Source: Cryomorphaceae bacterium
GTDB lineage: Bacteria; Bacteroidota; Bacteroidia; Flavobacteriales_D; SKUL01
Assembly: GCA_007695365.1 (NCBI GenBank)
Contig: REDV01000059.1
Span: 1-64,000 of the forward strand
Direction of reading: 5' to 3'
DNA: 64,000 bases
Shown here: piece after piece, positions 59,988-64,000 of the stretch
Numbering within the stretch: position 1 is the first letter of the stretch
Layout of the letters: every line of letters begins with the position of its first letter
The notes under the pieces: model-generated
What the model saw: the letters and a program-made list of their open reading frames with translations, nothing else
Told to the model about the DNA's origin: nothing
The model's database searches: none
Made by a program: the position numbers and the translations under genes

Positions 59988-60619
59988 GTTTTTCGGTTAC
60001 TTTCATCTTGATTGCAGTGACCATTGCTTTTTCACTGCCCGGTGTCAACGATCCTTCAAGGCTCTCCAGATGGGTTTTTAATCCGTATGTGGTGCGTGTG
60101 CGAAAAGAGTGGTACAGGGTGGTTTCGCACGCTTTTGTGCATGCAGGATGGGCACACTTGCTAGTGAATATGTTTGTGCTTTTCTTTTTTGGAAACAGTG
60201 TTGAAGGTTATCTGCGAGGGCAATACGGAACCGCGGGTGTGGTCTATTTTGTGTTGTTGTACCTTGGTGGTATTCTCTTTGCAACCTTGCCGGCTTTCAA
60301 GAAACACAGCGATAATCCCCGATACAACTCGGTGGGGGCCTCAGGAGCCGTAGCAGCTGTATTGTTTGCGCACATCCTGCTTAAGCCCACTGAATTACTA
60401 TACCTCTATTTCGCCATTCCGCTTCCTTCGTTCGTGTTCGGAATAGGCTATCTGTGGTACGAAGCCTATATGGACAAGCGGGGTGGCGACAGGATAGCCC
60501 ACGATGCCCACTTTTGGGGTGCGCTTTTTGGTGTTGCATTTATGATCGCTTTGGATTTCAATAATTTGTTCATGTTTTTCAACCAGGTGCTGTACTGGGC
60601 TCAAAATCTGTTTTCCTGA
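59984..60619 (+). CDS. Rhomboid-family intramembrane serine protease
   Basis: About 211 residues from the ATG at 59984 (GTG 59975 is an alternative). Cuts membrane proteins within the bilayer. The dyad is Ser120 in VGASGAVAAV and His176 in HDAHFWGALFG; the motif HAFVHAGWAHLLVNMFVLFFFG is the rhomboid His-Asn region near helix 2. Six membrane helices are visible. The stop overlaps the aminotransferase ATG by one base (TGATG), so both are co-transcribed although functionally unlike. Confidence 0.93.
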   Translation: MSFSVTFILIAVTIAFSLPGVNDPSRLSRWVFNPYVVRVRKEWYRVVSHAFVHAGWAHLLVNMFVLFFFGNSVEGYLRGQYGTAGVVYFVLLYLGGILFATLPAFKKHSDNPRYNSVGASGAVAAVLFAHILLKPTELLYLYFAIPLPSFVFGIGYLWYEAYMDKRGGDRIAHDAHFWGALFGVAFMIALDFNNLFMFFNQVLYWAQNLFS

Positions 60620-61491
60620 TGTCGCTTTCCAAAACAGACCAATATATTATTTTGAATGGCGATCTGCTGGATATGACGCGCTCAGGTCTGAGTCCGCAGA
60701 ACAGGGCATTTCTTTTTGGTGACGGCTTGTTTGAAAGTATCAAGGTAGTGAACGGAAAGCCCGTTTTTGTGGATATTCATTTCAGCAGGCTTAAAGAGGG
60801 CATGGAGGTATTGCAGATGGATATGCCAGAGAGCTTAACCTCTGACAATCTGCGAAAGGAAATGATGCAGCTTCTTCAGCAGTGCGATATTTATGAAGGT
60901 GGCAGGCTGCGTGTTACGGTGTATCGCAATGCAGGCGGGTTTTATTTGCCAACCGATACCGGAGTTTCGTATGTGATAGCAGCCAGCAAGCACCCCATCA
61001 ATGGCTATGAGTTGAATACAGAGGGACTGGTGGTGGATCTGTACCCCGACATCAAGAAACAGATTACGGCATACGCCCCTTTCAAAACGGTGAATGCCAT
61101 GCAGTACATTCTGGCCAGCATCTACGCGAGAAAACAAAAGCTGCACGACGCATTATTGGTGAACGAGAACAATCACATCATTGAATCTACCAACTCCAAC
61201 CTCTTTATTGTAAGCAACGGTGTGCTTTACACACCCGCTCTTTCCGATGGATGCGTTGGAGGTACCATGCGCATGCAAATCATCAATCTTGCGCTGGAAA
61301 ATAGCCTGAAGGTGTACGAATGTTCGCTAACACCACAAAACCTATTGGCTGCCGACGAAGTGTTTCTTACCAATGCTATTCAGGGAATCCGATGGGTTTC
61401 GGCCTATCGTATGAAGAGGTACTTTCACAAAATGAGCAATTTTTTGCTCGAGAAGCTGAACGAAAGAGCCAGAGCGGAAGTGGCTAGTTGA
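60619..61491 (+). CDS. Class IV PLP aminotransferase
   Basis: 290 residues with the fold of branched-chain aminotransferase, D-amino acid aminotransferase and aminodeoxychorismate lyase. The pattern NRAFLFGDGLFESIKV, the PLP lysine in PFKTVNAMQYILA, then ALLVNENNHIIESTNSNLFIV and the late LLAADEVFLTNAIQGIRWV are typical. The specific substrate (branched-chain amino acids, D-amino acids or 4-amino-4-deoxychorismate) cannot be chosen from the sequence; I lean to PabC- or IlvE-like. Its 3' end overlaps the convergent yqgE gene by eight bases. Confidence 0.85.
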   Translation: MSLSKTDQYIILNGDLLDMTRSGLSPQNRAFLFGDGLFESIKVVNGKPVFVDIHFSRLKEGMEVLQMDMPESLTSDNLRKEMMQLLQQCDIYEGGRLRVTVYRNAGGFYLPTDTGVSYVIAASKHPINGYELNTEGLVVDLYPDIKKQITAYAPFKTVNAMQYILASIYARKQKLHDALLVNENNHIIESTNSNLFIVSNGVLYTPALSDGCVGGTMRMQIINLALENSLKVYECSLTPQNLLAADEVFLTNAIQGIRWVSAYRMKRYFHKMSNFLLEKLNERARAEVAS

Positions 61492-62059
61492 GGCTCGGGT
61501 CTTCGGGCATGTTGGAGAGCACACGGTAGGGCGAACCCATACGTCGAAGAACATCTTGCCAAAGTTTATCTGTCTCGGTGTCCATGACAAGTGAAGCCTC
61601 TGTTTCGGAAATGAGCCATGCGTTTTCCTTGAGTTCTTCTTCCAATTGGCCTTCACTCCATCCTGAGTAACCCACAAAAAAACGAATGTCATCGGGGCTC
61701 AGTTTTCTCGTAGACATGGCTTCGCGGAGAGCTTCATAATCTCCTCCCATGTATAATCCCTTCATCACCTCAGCGCTACCGGCAAGCGTATCGCCAAGGG
61801 TGTGCAGGTAAAACAAATTGGATGTTTGAACCGGCCCTCCCAGGGCAATCCGCCCATCAAACCGCGGCAAGTCTTCAATGAGCTCATCCAACTGTACATC
61901 GATGTATTTGTTCAGCACAAAGCCAAATGAACCTTCATCATTATGCTCGCAAAGCAGTACAACTGTTCGCTTGAAAAAAGGATCATCCAGATAGGGGTAT
62001 GAAATGAGAATGCGCCCCCTTTGCGGAGCGAGTTTATTGGGAGGTGTGAAATCAATCAT
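61484..62059 (-). CDS. YqgE/AlgH family protein
   Basis: About 191 residues from the ATG at 62059 (MIDFTPPNKLAPQRGRILISYPYLDDPFFKRTVVLLCEHNDEGSFGFVLNK). The signature PYLDDPFFKRTVVLL..H...GSFGFVLN is diagnostic, and FFVGYSGWSEGQLEEELKENAWL is the C-terminal family block. AlgH influences alginate and stress regulation in Pseudomonas, but the general role of YqgE is not settled. The frame could extend to 62107 but lacks homology there. Convergent with the aminotransferase, divergent from pdxH. Confidence 0.92.
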   Translation of the reverse strand: MIDFTPPNKLAPQRGRILISYPYLDDPFFKRTVVLLCEHNDEGSFGFVLNKYIDVQLDELIEDLPRFDGRIALGGPVQTSNLFYLHTLGDTLAGSAEVMKGLYMGGDYEALREAMSTRKLSPDDIRFFVGYSGWSEGQLEEELKENAWLISETEASLVMDTETDKLWQDVLRRMGSPYRVLSNMPEDPSLN

Positions 62060-62165
62060 GGTCTGCAATGTATATAATCTGTGGCAATTTTGCCGCGTAT
62101 GGCTCAAACAACGCTTCCCTCTTGTTGTTGCATACGGTATGCCAAAGCCATTGGTTTGGGAAACC

Positions 62166-62173
62166 TATCTTTG
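62166..62173 (+). promoter_or_regulatory. Predicted -7 box of pdxH
   Basis: TATCTTTG, ending 20 bases before the pdxH ATG at 62194. Fits TAnnTTTG; no TTG at 17-23 nt upstream. Confidence 0.4.
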
Positions 62174-62193
62174 GCCTCGAAAACCGCCACACG

Positions 62194-62847
62194 ATGAACG
62201 CACTGAATGAACATCTGTTTTCGGACAGGAAGGACTTTGAAAAGGGTAGGTTAGACGACGGGCAAATCCCTGAAAATCCGGCCGTGCTCTTTGAATATTG
62301 GCTGAAAGAAGCTATTGAGCGTCAGAACCCTGAACCTTATGCGTTTACTTTACTGACGAATAGTGCAGATGGATTTCCCGATGGGCGAATTGTGTATCTC
62401 CGAACCCTTGAAGACAACGGAGAACTTGTGTTTTTTACCAACTATAACAGCCAGAAAGCCCGGAACATTGATCAATCCAATAATGTAGGTGCTGTTTTTT
62501 TCTGGCCCAACAGCGAGCGACAGGTTCGCGTGTCGGGTTATGCTTCAAAAGTGCCCGGAGAGTTTTCGGACGCGTATTTTGCATCGCGCCCCCGCGAAAG
62601 CCAGATCGGTGCATGGACATCCGAACAGTCAAGTGAACTGGCTTCGCGCAGTATGTTGGAAGAGCGGTTTGCAGAAATGACAGAGCGGTTTGCTGTGGGC
62701 GATATTCCCCGCCCGCCCTTTTGGGGAGGCTACGCCATTTCGCCCGTAAAGTATGAGTTTTGGCAAGGAAGGCCCAATCGCCTTCACGACAGAATCGTTT
62801 ACCGAAAAGAAAACGGTATTTGGTTGACCGCAAGATTGTCGCCGTAA
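62194..62847 (+). CDS. pdxH: Pyridoxamine 5'-phosphate oxidase
   Basis: About 217 residues from the ATG at 62194 (MNALNEHLFSDRKDFEKGRLDD), which fits the promoter and the usual length; upstream frame to 62068 is not conserved. It oxidises PNP and PMP to pyridoxal phosphate with FMN. Motifs are FPDGRIVYLRTLEDNGELVFFTNYNSQKARNID (FMN contacts), VRVSGYA, SRPRESQIGAWTSEQS, PRPPFWGGYAISPVKYEFWQGRPNRLHDRIVYR and the C-terminal RLSP. All typical. It may supply PLP to the class IV aminotransferase nearby. Confidence 0.96.
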   Translation: MNALNEHLFSDRKDFEKGRLDDGQIPENPAVLFEYWLKEAIERQNPEPYAFTLLTNSADGFPDGRIVYLRTLEDNGELVFFTNYNSQKARNIDQSNNVGAVFFWPNSERQVRVSGYASKVPGEFSDAYFASRPRESQIGAWTSEQSSELASRSMLEERFAEMTERFAVGDIPRPPFWGGYAISPVKYEFWQGRPNRLHDRIVYRKENGIWLTARLSP

Positions 62848-62859
62848 GCCGCAGAAAAT

Positions 62860-63174
62860 CTATTCCTTGCTTTCAGACGCAGCCTTTTTGGTTGCAGTCT
62901 TCTTAGCTGTGGTTTTGGCTGTTGACTTTGAGGAAGTCGTTGTTTTCTTGGCAGCAGTTGCTTTTTTGGCGGTAGTCGCTTTCTTGGCCGTGCTTGCTTT
63001 CTTGGCAGGGGCTTTCTTTGCAGTAGTGGCCGGCGCCTTTTCTTCCGCTGCCTCAGCTTTGGCAGGGGCTGTTTCTACGGTGTACTTTCTGAATTTTTGT
63101 TTTTTCTGGCGGGTGTTGCCGAAAGTTCCACGGATGCGTTTGCCTTTGGCGGTCTTGATATCTCCTTTTCCCAT
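62860..63174 (-). CDS. 30S ribosomal protein THX with histone-H1-like Lys/Ala tail
   Basis: 104 residues. Residues 1-25 (MGKGDIKTAKGKRIRGTFGN, then TRQKK) match the small ribosomal protein bTHX, which sits at the top of the 30S head. The remaining ~75 residues are a low-complexity tail of KKAT, AKKA and KTTAKK units with few acidic residues, like histone H1 tails and DNA-binding tails of some bacterial proteins. Ordinary THX proteins are much shorter. A minus-strand TACCTTTG box lies 38 bp upstream. The neighbour is the HU gene. Ribosomal role known for the first part, nucleic-acid binding by the tail inferred. Confidence 0.85.
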   Translation of the reverse strand: MGKGDIKTAKGKRIRGTFGNTRQKKQKFRKYTVETAPAKAEAAEEKAPATTAKKAPAKKASTAKKATTAKKATAAKKTTTSSKSTAKTTAKKTATKKAASESKE

Positions 63175-63212
63175 AGTGAATAGCTTTTTTGATGCGCTTT
63201 AAGCGCGGCCGA

Positions 63213-63220
63213 CAAAGGTA
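63213..63220 (-). promoter_or_regulatory. Predicted -7 box of the THX gene
   Basis: TACCTTTG on the minus strand, 38 bp before the ATG at 63174, fits TAnnTTTG. Confidence 0.35.
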
Positions 63221-63282
63221 ACAATAAAAAAAAAACGCGTGAAGGCTTCGCCAGGAGCGGACTTTTGGTAATGGCCCCCCCC

Positions 63283-63317
63283 AAAAAAAAAAAGGCCCCT
63301 GAAAATCAGAGGCCTTT
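63283..63317 (-). terminator. Intrinsic terminator of the HU gene
   Basis: On the minus strand AAAGGCC (63317-63311) pairs with GGCCTTT (63297-63291) with an inner CTGA/TCAG helix, followed by an 11-T run (63293-63283). Located 18 bp after the HU stop. Confidence 0.85.
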
Positions 63318-63335
63318 CAGTTTCGTTGATGACGC

Positions 63336-63608
63336 TTACTTTACTTTGTCAGAAAGGTCAGCACCAGCTTTGAATTTTACAACTTTCTTGGCTTTGATCT
63401 GGATTTCTTTTCCAGTCTGTGGGTTACGTCCAGTGCGGGCAGCACGGGTTGAAACCGCGAAAGAACCAAAACCGATGAGTGAAACACGGTTTCCTTTTTT
63501 CAATGCATCGGTAGTAGCACCGATAAATGCGTCAAGTGCGCGTTTTGCGTCAGCTTTCGAAAGTCCGGCATTTGCAGCCATTGCTTCAACTAATTCTGCT
63601 TTGTTCAT
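63336..63608 (-). CDS. hup: HU-family DNA-binding protein
   Basis: 90 residues, exact HU size. [50 protein letters not shown] is the HU dimer core, followed by the DNA-binding arm ([28 protein letters not shown]). HU bends and constrains DNA as a nucleoid protein and cofactor of recombination and replication. A strong promoter (63648-63677) and a clear terminator (63283-63317) bracket it, so it is a monocistronic, probably highly expressed gene. Confidence 0.97.
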   Translation of the reverse strand: MNKAELVEAMAANAGLSKADAKRALDAFIGATTDALKKGNRVSLIGFGSFAVSTRAARTGRNPQTGKEIQIKAKKVVKFKAGADLSDKVK

Positions 63609-63647
63609 GTTACAAGTGATTTAAGTTAAAAGAATAATCGTACGCGA

Positions 63648-63677
63648 CAAAAATATGCGAAAATCCAAGTGCATCAA
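63648..63677 (-). promoter_or_regulatory. Predicted promoter of the HU gene
   Basis: On the minus strand TTG (63677-63675), a 19-nt spacer and TATTTTTG (63655-63648) match the Bacteroidota consensus well. Transcription would start near 63641, giving a 33-nt leader before the ATG at 63608. Confidence 0.65.
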
Positions 63678-63767
63678 GCCTTTGACGACGAAAGCCCCCT
63701 TTTTGTTGATAAATACGGCTCTTTGTTAATAACTTGCCCTGAAAACCGCGTCACACGTGGGTTTTGG

Positions 63768-64000
63768 CTATTCTTCCACCGAAATTCGGTCGGTTGGATC
63801 AAACTTGGGAGTTTGAATAGATAAAACACCCAATGGACCATCTGAAGTAACTTTTACCGAATGGATGCTTCCGGAAGGAATAAATACATGAATGCCAGGT
63901 GATAGTTCGATTGTGTCAGCATTCAGCTTCATCAAGCCTTCCCCTTCCATAACCACAATGTGCTCGCTGTGTCGGGCATGATAATGAGACTTTACCTCGT
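63768..64000 (-). CDS. Cupin-domain protein (N-terminus beyond the window)
   Basis: Partial; the frame runs off the right edge at 64000. The visible part has the cupin motif 1 HYHARHSEHIVVMEGEG (metal-ligand histidines and Glu) and motif 2 PGIHVFIPSGSIHSV, ending in LSIQTPKFDPTDRISVEE. It is a small single-cupin of the kind that binds a metal and an unknown ligand, or a sugar isomerase-like protein. The true start is outside the window. Confidence 0.8.
   Translation of the reverse strand, partial: EVKSHYHARHSEHIVVMEGEGLMKLNADTIELSPGIHVFIPSGSIHSVKVTSDGPLGVLSIQTPKFDPTDRISVEE

Noticed and set aside
59854-60081. 75-codon ORF overlapping the rhomboid start
   Set aside because: The rhomboid frame explains the 3' half and the 5' half lacks coding character.
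63275-63293. C8-A11 homopolymer next to the HU terminator as a phase-variation switch
   Set aside because: It lies outside any coding region, and the A run is explained as the T run of the terminator on the other strand.

Overview
The window reads as chromosomal DNA of a Bacteroidota bacterium, probably near Flavobacteriales (lineage is inference). The evidence is several proteins with C-terminal type IX secretion (T9SS) sorting domains, a TonB receptor with a carboxypeptidase-like N-terminal domain, DUF983 and PorV-like proteins, a ribosomal THX protein, and repeated promoter boxes of the Bacteroidota form TAnnTTTG, some with TTG 17-20 nt upstream. Most of the window is housekeeping DNA. Two stretches look accessory: 1-5.2 kb and 45.4-54.05 kb.

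Layout. 0-4.7 kb: an ECF sigma factor, a membrane TPR protein that could be its anti-sigma factor, a small Cys-rich protein and a convergent exported CHAT protease, with degenerate 15-bp repeats on both sides. 4.6-8.7 kb: a TlpA-like thioredoxin and two tandem exported deiodinase-like proteins. 9-20.3 kb: TPR/PD40 and EI24 proteins, purB, an ABC exporter, a glycosyltransferase, SanA, a GAF histidine kinase and gamma-glutamyltranspeptidase. 20.4-22.7 kb: a four-gene operon of two DUF1538 membrane proteins, a P-II-like protein and a CBS protein. 23.4-30.6 kb: purK-purE, a PorV-like barrel, an outer-membrane protein with helix-hairpin-helix motifs, and an arginine decarboxylase/deoxyhypusine-synthase-like pair. 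31-45.4 kb: AlkA-type glycosylase, CPBP protease, secreted Tudor-like protein, DUF4168, TonB receptor, TPR protein, a large T9SS type B surface protein, tsaD and tamB.

45.4-54.05 kb is the most unusual stretch. A complete HipBST-type tripartite toxin-antitoxin operon has three regularly spaced near-palindromic operators around its promoter. A surface subtilase with an 8-G tract in its 5' coding region follows, then a decaying array of paralogous PD40-like lipoproteins. This segment is bounded by two pairs of direct repeats, and one of them is a duplicated copy of the last codons of ribBA, which lies at the right edge. That points to integration or recombination at the ribBA 3' end.

54-64 kb returns to housekeeping genes: ribBA, two glycosyltransferases overlapping an LptF/G permease, a START-like protein, tRNA-Met, rhomboid, a class IV aminotransferase, YqgE, pdxH, a ribosomal THX protein with a histone-H1-like tail, HU, and a cupin cut by the window edge.
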